The position numbers and the translations under genes are program-made. Shown here in pieces: positions 1 to 10,577 of a stretch of 64,000 nt of DNA. How positions within the stretch are numbered: the first letter of the stretch is position 1; every line of letters starts with the position of its first letter. Location of the stretch: positions 62,001-126,000 of the forward strand of contig DATLXN010000033.1 in NCBI GenBank assembly GCA_035575715.1, in the 5' to 3' direction. Source of the DNA: JACCSI01 sp035575715 (lineage in GTDB: Bacteria > Acidobacteriota > Vicinamibacteria > Vicinamibacterales > UBA2999). The notes beneath the pieces were generated by a model. That model did no database searches. It had not been told where the DNA came from and saw nothing but the letters and a program-made list of their open reading frames with translations.

Positions 1-687
1 AACAGTCTTGCCTTTCAGTTTCCCTTGGATGACCTCCTGCAGATTCGCCTGATAATCGTCCTTGTATTTCTCGGGCTCCCACTCGTCGGCGAGCGCATTG
101 ATTAGATCGCTCGCGAGTTTCAATTCCTTCGGTGGCACCTTGATCCGTTCGGCATCGGCGACTTCGGGGGCCGCCACTAACTCAGTGGCAAACCGCATCA
201 TGGTCAGAACCATGTGGCCCTCGATACTTTCGACAGCCACCAGATGCTGCCGTTCGCGCATCACCACCTTGCCAATGCCGACCCGGCCGGTCTGCTTGAG
301 TGCCTGATGGAAGACGGCGTAGGCATGCTCGCCACCCTTGTCAGGCACCAGGTAATAGGGCTGATCGAAGTAGCGATCGTCGATCGCGTCGGCCGGCACG
401 AAGTCGGTGACCTGCACACGGCGGTCCTTCTCGACGGCCGCTGCCTTGAAGTCCTCTTTGGTGAGGACGACGTAGCGACCTTTCTGATACTCGAAGCCTT
501 TGACCAGGTCTTCCCACGCCACGGGTGTGCCGTCGCGCTGGCAGACGCGCTCGTACTTGATCGGAGACTTATCCTTGCCATGCAGCAAGCGGAACTTCGG
601 CCGGTTCTCGCGAACGGCGGTGTGTAGCTGGATCGGGATGGCAACGAGTCCGAACGACAGGCTGCCGCGCCAAATGGGTCGCGCCAC
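1..687 (-). CDS. ku: Ku protein, non-homologous end joining (3' part beyond window)
   Basis: Bacterial Ku binds and bridges broken DNA ends and recruits LigD for non-homologous end joining. The visible 229 residues begin MARPIWRGSLSFGLVAIP, the hallmark N-terminus of prokaryotic Ku, and continue through the beta-barrel core (KYERVCQRDGTPV, PYYLVPDKGGEHAYAVF, KTGRVGIGKVV type motifs). The start is the GTG at 685-687, because a strong AGGAGG lies at 693-698 with a 5-base spacer; no ORF call covers the whole gene because it runs off the left edge. The C-terminal tail is missing from the window. LigD would be expected nearby, but it is not in the bases shown. The nearest gene on the right (HAD hydrolase) is on the same strand and 36 bases away, so co-transcription is possible. 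The family assignment is certain. Confidence 0.95.
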   Translation of the reverse strand, partial: MARPIWRGSLSFGLVAIPIQLHTAVRENRPKFRLLHGKDKSPIKYERVCQRDGTPVAWEDLVKGFEYQKGRYVVLTKEDFKAAAVEKDRRVQVTDFVPADAIDDRYFDQPYYLVPDKGGEHAYAVFHQALKQTGRVGIGKVVMRERQHLVAVESIEGHMVLTMMRFATELVAAPEVADAERIKVPPKELKLASDLINALADEWEPEKYKDDYQANLQEVIQGKLKGKTV

Positions 688-723
688 GATTACCTCCTCG
701 ACTGTTGGTCGAGGCGTACTCAA

Positions 724-1425
724 TCAGCGTGCCAGTTCGATGCTTTGTACCAAGTCGTCGAGGCTCCGGACCCTGCGACAGTCAACGTGCGGATAGAGAT
801 CGGCGGCGTCGAGCAAGACGCCCTCGCGCAGTCCCGCAGCGCGTGCACCCGCCACGTCAATGTGGAACAGGTCACCGACATGCGCGGTCGTTTCGGGCAG
901 CCCGCCAGATTGCTCGAGCGCGATCTGGAACAAGCGCGGGTCAGGTTTTTCCACGGCCCACTCATGCGAGTCGAGGATCACGTCAAAGTACGGCGTCAAG
1001 CTCAGCCTGTCGAATAAGTGACGCAGCCGGCCATTGGCGTTGGAGACGACGACCAGAGTCAGGCCGAGCGATCGCAATCGTTCGAGCGCCGGTGTGACGT
1101 CGTCGGGCACGTATTCCCACAAGTTCTCGGCGTGATGGTAGGCGCGCAGGATGGCCAGCGCGGCATCACTTGCCTCACACGCCGGCACCTTGGCGTACTC
1201 GAGCACCTTATCGAAATAGAGCCAGCCGCGGCTGGCGTCGGTCGTACCGCCGACCACCGTCGCATCGTCGATAAATTTTTTGGCATGCGCGTCGGCGTGC
1301 CGCAATTGTTCTGGCGACACGGTCACGCCTTGCGCCGCGAGTCCCTCGCTGATGCGGGTCCACGAGGGATGGCACAACACGCCACCGGCGTCGAGGAAGA
1401 GCGTCTCGATGGTCAGTTTGCCCAT
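724..1425 (-). CDS. HAD-superfamily hydrolase
   Basis: A 233-residue haloacid-dehalogenase-type hydrolase, probably a small-molecule phosphatase. Motif I is FLDAGG with the nucleophile Asp12; the usual second Asp is replaced by Gly14, as in dehalogenase/epoxide-hydrolase-like members and many predicted phosphatases. Motif II is VVVSNANG (Ser128), motif III is Lys160 in EKPDPRLF, and motif IV is GDLFHID (Asp185, Asp190). The cap lies between residues 15 and 100. The gene starts 8 bases after the stop of the upstream MFS/spermidine-synthase fusion on the same strand, so the two are very likely one transcript. The substrate cannot be told from sequence. The in vivo nucleophile and fold are family knowledge; the operon link is inference. 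Confidence 0.85.
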   Translation of the reverse strand: MGKLTIETLFLDAGGVLCHPSWTRISEGLAAQGVTVSPEQLRHADAHAKKFIDDATVVGGTTDASRGWLYFDKVLEYAKVPACEASDAALAILRAYHHAENLWEYVPDDVTPALERLRSLGLTLVVVSNANGRLRHLFDRLSLTPYFDVILDSHEWAVEKPDPRLFQIALEQSGGLPETTAHVGDLFHIDVAGARAAGLREGVLLDAADLYPHVDCRRVRSLDDLVQSIELAR

Positions 1426-1433
1426 GGCGGGGT

Positions 1434-3704
1434 TTATTTCGGTACAGGACCGAGGATCGCGCGGACGTCGCTGCGCAAGGCGCCGAGATCAAGAGGGGAG
1501 GTGTCAGCGGGCAACGAACGCTCGTATTCCACCAACGGTCGATCGTCGGTGAGCAGCAGTCCCGAACCGACAAAGCGCCGCATCGCCTCGGCATCTGCGG
1601 TGAACCAACTCGCGAACGTGTCGAACGATGTCAGGCCGATCTCTGCGAGCGCCGTTGCGGTCACGGGGTCGGCCAGTTTGGTCGCGAACACGTGCGGATC
1701 GACACGCAACGGCGTCAAGGACCCGACCATCAGGTTGCCGTCAAACCACAGCGTGGCATTGGGGAACACATCGAGAAAGGTTCGCATGATCAGCTTGTAC
1801 TGAGCGGCTGGCCGGTGGCCAATCCACTGCAGTGCCAGACCGTCGGTGTTGAGCGCGTTGCGGACGAGGGTGAAGTACTCGCGTGAGTAGAGATTGCCGG
1901 CCCCAGCATGGGTCGGCTGAATAATGTCCGCGGTGATGACATCGAACGTTTCGCCGGACAGCAGCAGGAAATTGCGGCCGTCGTCGACCCGAATTCGCAC
2001 GTTCGGGCGGTTGACGACGTCGTAATTGATATGCGCGAAAAAGGACGCGGCGCGCCGCACGCTTGCCGACAGTTCGACGACCTGCACTTTCGCCCCGGTG
2101 TGCTGGCTCACCGCGCCGCTCGTGGCGCCGCCGCCAAGTCCGATGACCAGCGCGGTTGCGGGGTTCGGATGCAGGAGCATCGGCAGGTGCCCGATGATTC
2201 GATGCAGACGAACCATCTCGTCCCCGTCATTGGCTTGATGCAGCCCGTCAAGGTACAGCGATCGGCGAAACTGGCTGGCATGAACGCTGACGGCGGTTTG
2301 GACGCCCTCTTCACGCCAGGACTCGACCATGTCGTCCCCGTAGCGGCGTGAATACGCGGCCGTAAAGGGATCCGGCACGCGGCCGGCCAATACGACAAAG
2401 ACCGCGACCGCAGCGACCGCCGCGCTCAGCAACCGCCGGCGTCTCGGGTGGCGCACGAGGAGCAGGGTGGCGCTGACGCCGTGCAGCGCGGCCAGGACAA
2501 TCAACGCGCGCCGGACCCCGAGCAACGGTAGCAGCGCGAAGCCGCCGAGTAGGGCGCCGGCAATGGCGCCGATGACATTGACGGAATAGATTCGGCCGAC
2601 GCGCTCGGCCACCGCCGCAGCGGAGAGCTCTGACGAGGCTGACGTGGCTATTCGCAGCGCAATTGGGAAGCTGAGCCCCATCAGGATGGTCACCGGTAAA
2701 ATCGCGATCGCGCTGGCCTGCAGTTCGCCGGCGGTGCGCCAGCCGGCGCCGTAGCTCCAGCCAAGAAAAATCGCCGACCCAAGCACCGCGCAGGCCGTGG
2801 CGAGCTGCAAGGCCGCGAGTACGGCCCCCCAATCCCGATCGCGGCGCAACAGTCGGGCCGCTAGACCACTGCCGAGCGCAATCCCGCCAAGAACCATCGC
2901 CAGCATCGTCGTGAACGCATAGGTCGTGGCCGCCAGGTACTGCACCAGCATCCGGAACCAGACGATCTCGAGGGCCAGTGCAATGAAGCCGGCGATGCCG
3001 ACCACCAACTCGATCGAGCCGACCGAGGGCGCATCGCGCAGTGGCCGCGTGGACGGCGCCACTGGGTCATCAGCGGCGAGCACCCGGTCGTCGCCGGGCG
3101 GCTCCATGGCCAGCGCCATGAGGCCAATCGCGATATTGAGTGCGGCGCCGAGCAGGAACGACCGCTGCATGCCAATGGCGCCGATCAGGTAGAACCCGGT
3201 CAGAACCGCGCCGGTCACCGCGCCCGCGGTGTTGACCGCATACAGCGCACTGACGTTGGCACTCAAGGCCGAACCGCGCACCAGTGCAGACGCGCTCAGC
3301 ACTGGTAGAGTCAGGCCCATCAGAAAGGTCGGAACCAGTAGAACGCCGAAACTGGCCAGGAGTCGCGCCGCGGTCAACATCGCGAGCGAATCAGGATTGA
3401 GTTGGTTCAGCCGCAGGTAGATGGCCGATGCCGCGTCGAGGACGACCGGCGTCGCGAGCGCCGATAGGCCGACGAAGATCTCGGCCACCGCGAAGACCCG
3501 CAGCGGCCGACCAAAGCGCGCGAGTATGCGACTCGCAGACGCGCTGCCCAGTGCCAGCCCGGTCATGAATGCGGCGAGCACGGTGCTGGCAGCATAGACA
3601 GTGACACCGAAGACCAGTGAGAGCTGGCGCAGCCACAGCACCTGGTAGATCAGCCCACAAGCGCCAGAACAAAAGAACAGAACGAGCAGAAGCGTAAGAC
3701 GCAC
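1434..3704 (-). CDS. fused MFS-like membrane domain / spermidine synthase-like protein
   Basis: A 756-residue fusion. The N-terminal ~430 residues are about a dozen hydrophobic segments beginning MRLTLLLVLFFCSGACGLIY, a signature of the fused MFS/spermidine synthase family. The C-terminal ~250 residues are a soluble Rossmann methyltransferase/aminopropyltransferase fold with the glycine-rich loop ALVIGLGGGATSG, the acidic VVELSASV strand end and the VDDGRNFLL and FDVITADI segments. The usual spermidine synthase catalytic Asp may be the one in VITADI, but polyamine-binding residues cannot be confirmed. The start codon is GTG. Such fusions are common in Acidobacteria and Proteobacteria, and their substrate is unknown. 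It heads a two-gene operon with the HAD hydrolase downstream. A role in making or exporting a decarboxylated-SAM-derived product is only inference. Confidence 0.85.
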   Translation of the reverse strand: MRLTLLLVLFFCSGACGLIYQVLWLRQLSLVFGVTVYAASTVLAAFMTGLALGSASASRILARFGRPLRVFAVAEIFVGLSALATPVVLDAASAIYLRLNQLNPDSLAMLTAARLLASFGVLLVPTFLMGLTLPVLSASALVRGSALSANVSALYAVNTAGAVTGAVLTGFYLIGAIGMQRSFLLGAALNIAIGLMALAMEPPGDDRVLAADDPVAPSTRPLRDAPSVGSIELVVGIAGFIALALEIVWFRMLVQYLAATTYAFTTMLAMVLGGIALGSGLAARLLRRDRDWGAVLAALQLATACAVLGSAIFLGWSYGAGWRTAGELQASAIAILPVTILMGLSFPIALRIATSASSELSAAAVAERVGRIYSVNVIGAIAGALLGGFALLPLLGVRRALIVLAALHGVSATLLLVRHPRRRRLLSAAVAAVAVFVVLAGRVPDPFTAAYSRRYGDDMVESWREEGVQTAVSVHASQFRRSLYLDGLHQANDGDEMVRLHRIIGHLPMLLHPNPATALVIGLGGGATSGAVSQHTGAKVQVVELSASVRRAASFFAHINYDVVNRPNVRIRVDDGRNFLLLSGETFDVITADIIQPTHAGAGNLYSREYFTLVRNALNTDGLALQWIGHRPAAQYKLIMRTFLDVFPNATLWFDGNLMVGSLTPLRVDPHVFATKLADPVTATALAEIGLTSFDTFASWFTADAEAMRRFVGSGLLLTDDRPLVEYERSLPADTSPLDLGALRSDVRAILGPVPK

Positions 3705-3773
3705 GCGCGTCCAGTCTATCCCTATGACCGGTTCTGTAGCCCCGTTTAGACCAAGCGCCCCGAAGAGGGTTTA

Positions 3774-4682
3774 ATGATGCAGATGATCGGAGGCGAGCAG
3801 AGCGCGGGAAACGGCAGACGGACCCCAGCCCTCAATATCCAGGCACCGCCGCAGCTGCAGCCTGCGGCCCGGCGGATCTCACGTGTCGATGCGGGCGCTG
3901 TCCTGGCGATCATGCGGATGATCGGCATCGACGATGGTGGTGGGCAGATTGAGGTGGTGCTGGCCGCCGAAGACTCTGACGCGGCGCGCTCGACGCCGCG
4001 ATGGATTGCCGGCTATGCACACACCGAATCGAGCACGATCGTGCTGTTTCCGGCTCGCTCGTTGTCGTACCCGCATGACTCGCTGGAGGATGTGTTTCTG
4101 CACGAGGTCGGGCACATCCTGATCGGGCGCGCCGCCGGCGGGGCGCCGGTGCCACGATGGTTCCACGAGGGCTTGGCATTGACCGCCGAACGCACGCCCG
4201 GCTTACGCGATCGGACGCAGTTGATGTTGGCCGTCGCGTTCGAGCGTCGCAATATCGCGTCGCTCGACGAATCCTTTGCTGGCGGATCGGCGGCGGCGAC
4301 CCGGGCCTACGCCTTGTCGGGCGCGATGATTCGTCATGTCATCCGTCGCCACGGTCATGATGCACCGGCCCGGGTGCTGGCCAGGCTGGCCGGCGGCGAG
4401 CGGTTCGATAACGCGTTTCACCGCGCGACGGGTGAGTCGCTGGCCGCGGCCGAAGCGGCGTTCTGGCGCGACAGCTGGTGGCAACAGATCATTCCGTTCC
4501 TCACCAGCACCGCGGTGCTGTGGTTTGGGGTAATCCTGCTGGCACTATTCGCGCGCCGCACCCGTGCCGTGCGCCGGGAGGCGTTGCGGCGTCGGTGGGA
4601 AGAAGACGAGCGCCGAGAGCAGGCCGCGGTTACGCCGGACCCGCCCGCAACGTCACAATCGGATCCAGACGCAGCGATCTGA
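3774..4682 (+). CDS. membrane-anchored MA-clan zinc metalloprotease (peptidase_MA-like)
   Basis: A 302-residue predicted gluzincin-type protease. The zinc site is HEVGH (residues 110-114), and the third ligand is probably Glu132 in WFHEGLA; the WFxEGLA motif after HExxH is typical of the peptidase_MA-like family. A hydrophobic helix at about 243-262 is followed by Arg-rich residues and an acidic, proline-rich tail. The catalytic part would therefore lie on the periplasmic side with a C-terminal anchor, although no classical signal peptide is visible at the N-terminus. The start is the ATG at 3774 or the adjacent ATG at 3777, behind GAGGG. The gene is transcribed divergently from the MFS/SpeE fusion and converges on the ADOP permease. 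The substrate is unknown. Confidence 0.75.
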   Translation: MMQMIGGEQSAGNGRRTPALNIQAPPQLQPAARRISRVDAGAVLAIMRMIGIDDGGGQIEVVLAAEDSDAARSTPRWIAGYAHTESSTIVLFPARSLSYPHDSLEDVFLHEVGHILIGRAAGGAPVPRWFHEGLALTAERTPGLRDRTQLMLAVAFERRNIASLDESFAGGSAAATRAYALSGAMIRHVIRRHGHDAPARVLARLAGGERFDNAFHRATGESLAAAEAAFWRDSWWQQIIPFLTSTAVLWFGVILLALFARRTRAVRREALRRRWEEDERREQAAVTPDPPATSQSDPDAAI

Positions 4683-4745
4683 TGGTGGTCGGCAGCATCT
4701 TCAACAGCGCACGCCACGTGGAAATGAGGCTCGACCCTTTTTTCG

Positions 4746-7271
<2,526 letters not shown>

Positions 7272-7406
7272 GGTTGTTGTAGACGAAAAGACGTGCCGCG
7301 AAGTTTACCGTGAGACCGATCGCTGCGCTCGTTGCGTTCCACCCGTGGTGCGCGCAATGCGGTCGATCCGGTCGTGGGGCTGCGTTCGGAGTAATCTCTC
7401 CGGTGC

Positions 7407-7922
7407 ATGACGACAATCCGACGCCTTGTCTTCATTCCGGCCGTCCTCGCTATCTCGATCGCAACAGGCTGTAGCGCGCGGCCGCCGGTCCGGTCGCTGA
7501 GCGACCTGCCGCTTCGAGTCCGACCCGGACATACGGTCTATGTCGTCGATGAAACCGGCAATGAAACACGCGGGAGGCTGACGACGCTGGCCTTGACCAG
7601 CGTCACACTCGATGTCGAAGGGATCGCTCGCACATTCGACGCGCCGCAAATTCGACAGGTCCAGCGCTACGGCGACTCGCTGACCAATGGAATAGCTATC
7701 GGCGTCGCGCTCAGCGTCCCTGGGTGGCTACTGCAAGGTCCCGGTATCGGTATACGCGGCACTCTCCTCTACGCAGCGATTGGCGCAGGAATCGATCGGG
7801 CGTCTCACGGCCGCGAACAGATTTACCTGGCGCCTGGACAGCCAATCACGCAGCGCCGACTCGGGGTCGCGCCCCTCATCACCCGCCGCGGAGGCGGGCT
7901 GGCATTCACGGTCGCATACTAA
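7407..7922 (+). CDS. putative lipoprotein of unknown function
   Basis: A 171-residue protein with an N-terminal signal sequence (MTTIRRLVFIPAVLAISIATGC). The Cys at 22 sits in a slightly atypical lipobox (ATGC; the -3 residue is Ala rather than Leu/Val/Ile). The mature part has a beta-rich stretch (VRPGHTVYVVDETGNETRGR, then TSVTLDVEGIARTFDAPQIRQVQR) that resembles small proteins holding an Sm-like or beta-barrel fold. A hydrophobic glycine-rich segment (GIAIGVALSVPGW...GIRGTLLYAAIGAGID) follows and may be membrane-associated. I do not recognise a named family. It is the first gene of a tight run with the creatininase-like and MerB-like genes (16-base gap, then ATGA overlap), so a joint function at the cell envelope is plausible but unproven. 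Confidence 0.7.
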   Translation: MTTIRRLVFIPAVLAISIATGCSARPPVRSLSDLPLRVRPGHTVYVVDETGNETRGRLTTLALTSVTLDVEGIARTFDAPQIRQVQRYGDSLTNGIAIGVALSVPGWLLQGPGIGIRGTLLYAAIGAGIDRASHGREQIYLAPGQPITQRRLGVAPLITRRGGGLAFTVAY

Positions 7923-7938
7923 GCACAGGGGCCTTTGC

Positions 7939-8745
7939 ATGATGTGGATCGTCTGCCTTGCGGGGCTCATTTCGCTCGGCGGCCAAATCGTCGCCAGTCA
8001 AACGCGCGGGATCAGGCTCGAGGATTTGACGTGGGTCGAAGCGCAAGCGGCGTTGACCCCCGACACCGTCGTCGTCCTTCCGGTCGGTGCGCAATCGAAG
8101 GAGCATGGCCGCCATCTCAAGCTGCGCAATGACTTTACGCTGGCGGAGTACCTGACCAGGCGAGTCGCGGACGCCGCTACCGTGGTCATCCCGCCGACGG
8201 TGAACTACCACTTCTACCCGGCGTTTGTGGAGTACGCCGGCTCGACGACCCTGCGTGAAGAGACGGCGCGCGATCTGATCGTCGATATCTGCCAGAGCCT
8301 GGCCGCGCATGGTCCGCGCCGGTTCTACGTGCTCAACACCGGGGTCTCGACGCGACGCCCGCTCCTCGCATCAGCAGAAATACTGCTCAAGCAGGGTATC
8401 GTCTTGCGCGTCACCGACATTCTGGCGGTGGCTGGTCCGGCGGAACAGAAGGTCAAGCAACAGAAAGAAGGCACGCACGCCGACGAGATTGAAACGTCGC
8501 TGATGCTCTACATCGATCCGGCGTCGGTCGACATGTCCAAAGCGGCGCGCGATTATCCGACCGGGGTCGGGCGGCTCACCCCGAAGAAAGACAGTCCAGG
8601 CCGCTACTCGGCCAGTGGCGTCTCTGGCGACGCCACTCTAGCCACTCGGGAGAAGGGCGCCATCGTCGCGGAGGCGATGGTGGAGGGCATCCTGCGCGAG
8701 ATCGAAGAGCTGCGGAAGGCGCCGCTGCCGGCTGCGCGGCAATGA
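7939..8745 (+). CDS. secreted creatininase-family protein with divergent metal site
   Basis: A 268-residue protein of the creatininase (creatinine amidohydrolase) fold. I place the start at the ATG at 7939 (MMWIVCLAGLISLGGQIVAS), which gives a signal peptide; longer starts run back into the preceding gene. Family motifs are VVVLPVGAQSKEHGRHLKL and HADEIETSLML. Compared with classical creatininase, where the metal ligands come from an E-x-H pair, an Asp, and an H-x-E pair in NGHYEN, the first Glu position is Lys54. His56 and Asp65 are kept. The NGHxxN region reads VLNTGVSTRRP with no His at all. It may therefore bind one metal or work on another substrate. It overlaps the MerB-like gene by ATGA (8742-8745), a sign of translational coupling. 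Confidence 0.82.
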   Translation: MMWIVCLAGLISLGGQIVASQTRGIRLEDLTWVEAQAALTPDTVVVLPVGAQSKEHGRHLKLRNDFTLAEYLTRRVADAATVVIPPTVNYHFYPAFVEYAGSTTLREETARDLIVDICQSLAAHGPRRFYVLNTGVSTRRPLLASAEILLKQGIVLRVTDILAVAGPAEQKVKQQKEGTHADEIETSLMLYIDPASVDMSKAARDYPTGVGRLTPKKDSPGRYSASGVSGDATLATREKGAIVAEAMVEGILREIEELRKAPLPAARQ

Positions 8746-9410
8746 CATCTCTCGACGCGTCTTTGCGTCGGACAATCTACGACGCGTGCTTGACGCGCGG
8801 CGTCGTGCTGTCGATCGCCGAACTGTCGGTGGCCACAGCGGCGCCGAGCGCTGATGTGCGCGCGGCGCTGGCGCGTTTGGCGAGTAGCCGGGTCATCGTT
8901 CTTCAACCCGGCAGTGGTGAGATCTTGATGGCGCCCCCGTTCTCCGCGGTGCCGACACCGTTCCGTGTCGAAACATCCCATCACGCCGTCTATGCCAATT
9001 GCGCTTGGGACGCGTTTGGCGTGCCGATCATGCTGCGCGAACCGGCGCGGGTCGAGGCGGCATGCGGATGCTGCGGCGAAGCGATCCAGTTGCCGGTCTC
9101 GCCGGACGGTCCACCGTCTGCCGACGGCGTCATGCATTTTGCCGTACCCGCTGCGCGGTGGTGGGACGACCTGGTGTTCACGTGAAAAACCATGCTGCTG
9201 TTCAGGAATGAAGAGCATGTCGATCGCTGGTGCCGGCAGTGGCAGATGCCGGCCGGCGCGATCATGGCGCCGCCACAGGCCTGGCACCTGGCCAAGGCGT
9301 GGTTTAGCGCCGACCGCGGCGCGCCCGAATGGCAGCGGCCGCCGGTGGCGGCCGTTGAGGCATTGTTTGGCTCGCTCGAATTGACCGCGCCGTTCTGGCG
9401 CCTGCGCTGA
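8742..9410 (+). CDS. MerB-like organomercurial lyase with in-frame UGA at the catalytic Cys (candidate selenoprotein)
   Basis: Read through the UGA, this is a 222-residue alkylmercury-lyase-family protein (MerB is about 212). Residues 1-65 form the N-terminal helix-turn-helix-like domain. The lyase core carries ANCAWDA with Cys87 and Asp90, matching MerB Cys96 and Asp99. TGA at 9183-9185 is codon 148, 61 residues after Cys87; MerB has its second catalytic Cys159 63 residues after Cys96. From memory of the MerB sequence, VFT-U-KTMLLFRNEEHVDRW aligns without gaps to SFCCHVHFFASVPTAEDW, placing the UGA exactly on Cys159. The frame continues for 74 family-like codons (RNEEHVDRWCRQW, TAPFWRLR) to TGA at 9408. 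If the UGA is read as stop, the product is 147 residues and inactive. It could be a Sec codon (inference) or a nonsense mutation. Known role of the family: cleavage of the carbon-mercury bond. Translationally coupled to the creatininase-like gene. Confidence 0.75.
9191..9219 (+). promoter_or_regulatory. hairpin directly downstream of the UGA codon; SECIS-like candidate
   Basis: CATGCT at 9191-9196 pairs perfectly with AGCATG at 9214-9219, starting six bases after the in-frame UGA (9183-9185). The 17 bases between can form two further short pairings (C9198-G9213, U9199-A9212 and U9201-A9211), leaving a small loop containing CAGGAAU. Bacterial SECIS elements are short stem-loops within the coding sequence just after the UGA, with a small apical loop carrying G residues about 16-37 bases from the UGA; here the loop begins about 18 bases away. 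The upper part is weak, and the usual G at the first loop positions is not clearly met, so this is suggestive only. Confidence 0.35.
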
Positions 9411-9422
9411 GACCGGGGACAG

Positions 9423-9484
9423 AAAAAGGGCCTGCCCCTTTTAACGGTTTACGTAAAAAGGGGCAGGTCCTTTTTTCTTTTTTG
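9423..9484. terminator. bidirectional intrinsic terminator built from a nested palindrome
   Basis: Two 20-base arms (9423-9442 and 9456-9475) are inverted copies with a single G.U exception. They are separated by a 13-base loop and flanked by A- and T-runs on both sides, so the structure can stop transcription of both converging genes (the MerB-like gene from the left, korB from the right). Each arm is itself nearly palindromic (AAAAGGG...CCCCTTTT), so alternative cruciforms are possible. The GGGGACAGAAAAAGGGCC style of sequence resembles dispersed REP-like elements seen in other genomes; whether it is repeated elsewhere in this one cannot be told from the window. Confidence 0.85.
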
Positions 9485-9487
9485 TCC

Positions 9488-10543
9488 TTATCTGAAATTA
9501 GCTTGCAGTTTTTCCAACTCGGCACTCCCCGGACACAGCTGCGCGTGCGGGATCTCGGTGAGCGGGCGCGCGACCGTCTCGTTCTGGTCGTGCATATCGC
9601 GCGACTCAGGCGAGATGTAGAGCAGGCCGGTTAACACTTCTCCGGCGCGCTGCCGTTCGCGAATGTAGTTGTAGGCGACGTCGCGATTGGTCGGGTCGTA
9701 ATTGGTGGCCAGCTTGCGCAGCCGCACCCAGGTGCCGTCGTGCATCCTCAGGTTCTGGACCGTGCCGGCGTCGTAGTCCGTGGTGATCTCGTCGGCGGGC
9801 GGGACAAAGTCGGCCTGCACGATCTCGACGTTGTGATCACGGGTGTAGGCGTAACTCTTGGTCGACCCGTCGTGGTCGTTGAAGGTGACACACGGCGAGA
9901 TCACGTCGATGAACGCGAAGCCCTTGTGCGCCAGGCCGGCCTTGATGATCGGCACCAGCTGCGCCTTATCGCCCGAAAAACTGCGCGCGACAAACGTCGC
10001 GCCAAGGGTCAGCGCCAACAGCACGCTGTCGATCGCTTCCATCGAATTGGCTTCGCCTTTTTTCGCCGTGGATCCTTTATCCGCCGAGGCCGAGAACTGG
10101 CCTTTGGTCAATCCGTAGACGCCGTTGTTCTCGAGCACGTAGAGCAGATTGACGTTGCGGCGGATCGCATGACACATCTGGCCGAGGCCAATCGACAACG
10201 AGTCGCCATCGCCAGACACGCCGATATAGGTCAGGTCGCCATTCGCGGCGTTGGCCCCGGTCGCGATCGCCGGCATCCGGCCATGGACGCTGTTGAACCC
10301 GTGCGCTTCGCGCAGGAAGTAGGCCGGCGTCTTGGACGAGCAGCCGATGCCCGATAACTTGGCCACCCGATGCGGCGGTATCGAGAGGTCCCAAAAGGCC
10401 TGGATGATCGCCGCGGTGATCGAGTCGTGCCCACACCCGGCACAGAGGGTGGTGATCGCGCCTTCGTAGTCGCGCCGGGTCAGCCCAATCTGGTTTTTCT
10501 GGAGCGAGGGGTGATGGACTTTCGGTTTTGCGATGTAACTCAT
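9488..10543 (-). CDS. korB: 2-oxoglutarate:ferredoxin oxidoreductase, beta subunit
   Basis: A 351-residue TPP-binding subunit of a 2-oxoacid:ferredoxin oxidoreductase. I start it at MSYIAKPKVHHPSL (ATG at 10543, behind AAGG) rather than at a longer start that has no family support. Key features: TTLCAGCGHD near residue 30, GIGCSSKTP, the TPP-magnesium motif GDGDSLSIGLGQMCHAIRR, and NNGVYGLTKGQ. The C-terminus binds the alpha/gamma subunit. The enzyme oxidatively decarboxylates 2-oxoglutarate to succinyl-CoA with reduction of ferredoxin, or runs the reverse. It lies last in the operon FAD/Fe-S protein - korA - korB. A 125-base structured spacer separates it from korA. The strong convergent terminator at 9423-9484 ends the transcript. 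Confidence 0.93.
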   Translation of the reverse strand: MSYIAKPKVHHPSLQKNQIGLTRRDYEGAITTLCAGCGHDSITAAIIQAFWDLSIPPHRVAKLSGIGCSSKTPAYFLREAHGFNSVHGRMPAIATGANAANGDLTYIGVSGDGDSLSIGLGQMCHAIRRNVNLLYVLENNGVYGLTKGQFSASADKGSTAKKGEANSMEAIDSVLLALTLGATFVARSFSGDKAQLVPIIKAGLAHKGFAFIDVISPCVTFNDHDGSTKSYAYTRDHNVEIVQADFVPPADEITTDYDAGTVQNLRMHDGTWVRLRKLATNYDPTNRDVAYNYIRERQRAGEVLTGLLYISPESRDMHDQNETVARPLTEIPHAQLCPGSAELEKLQANFR

Positions 10544-10577
10544 TGGGATACCTTGCCGCTCGAACTGACGATCTGTC

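Noticed and set aside
9183..9185. General UGA reassignment (alternative genetic code)
   Set aside because: Many intact genes in the window end in TGA as the only stop, including overlapped ATGA junctions, so UGA is a normal stop here.
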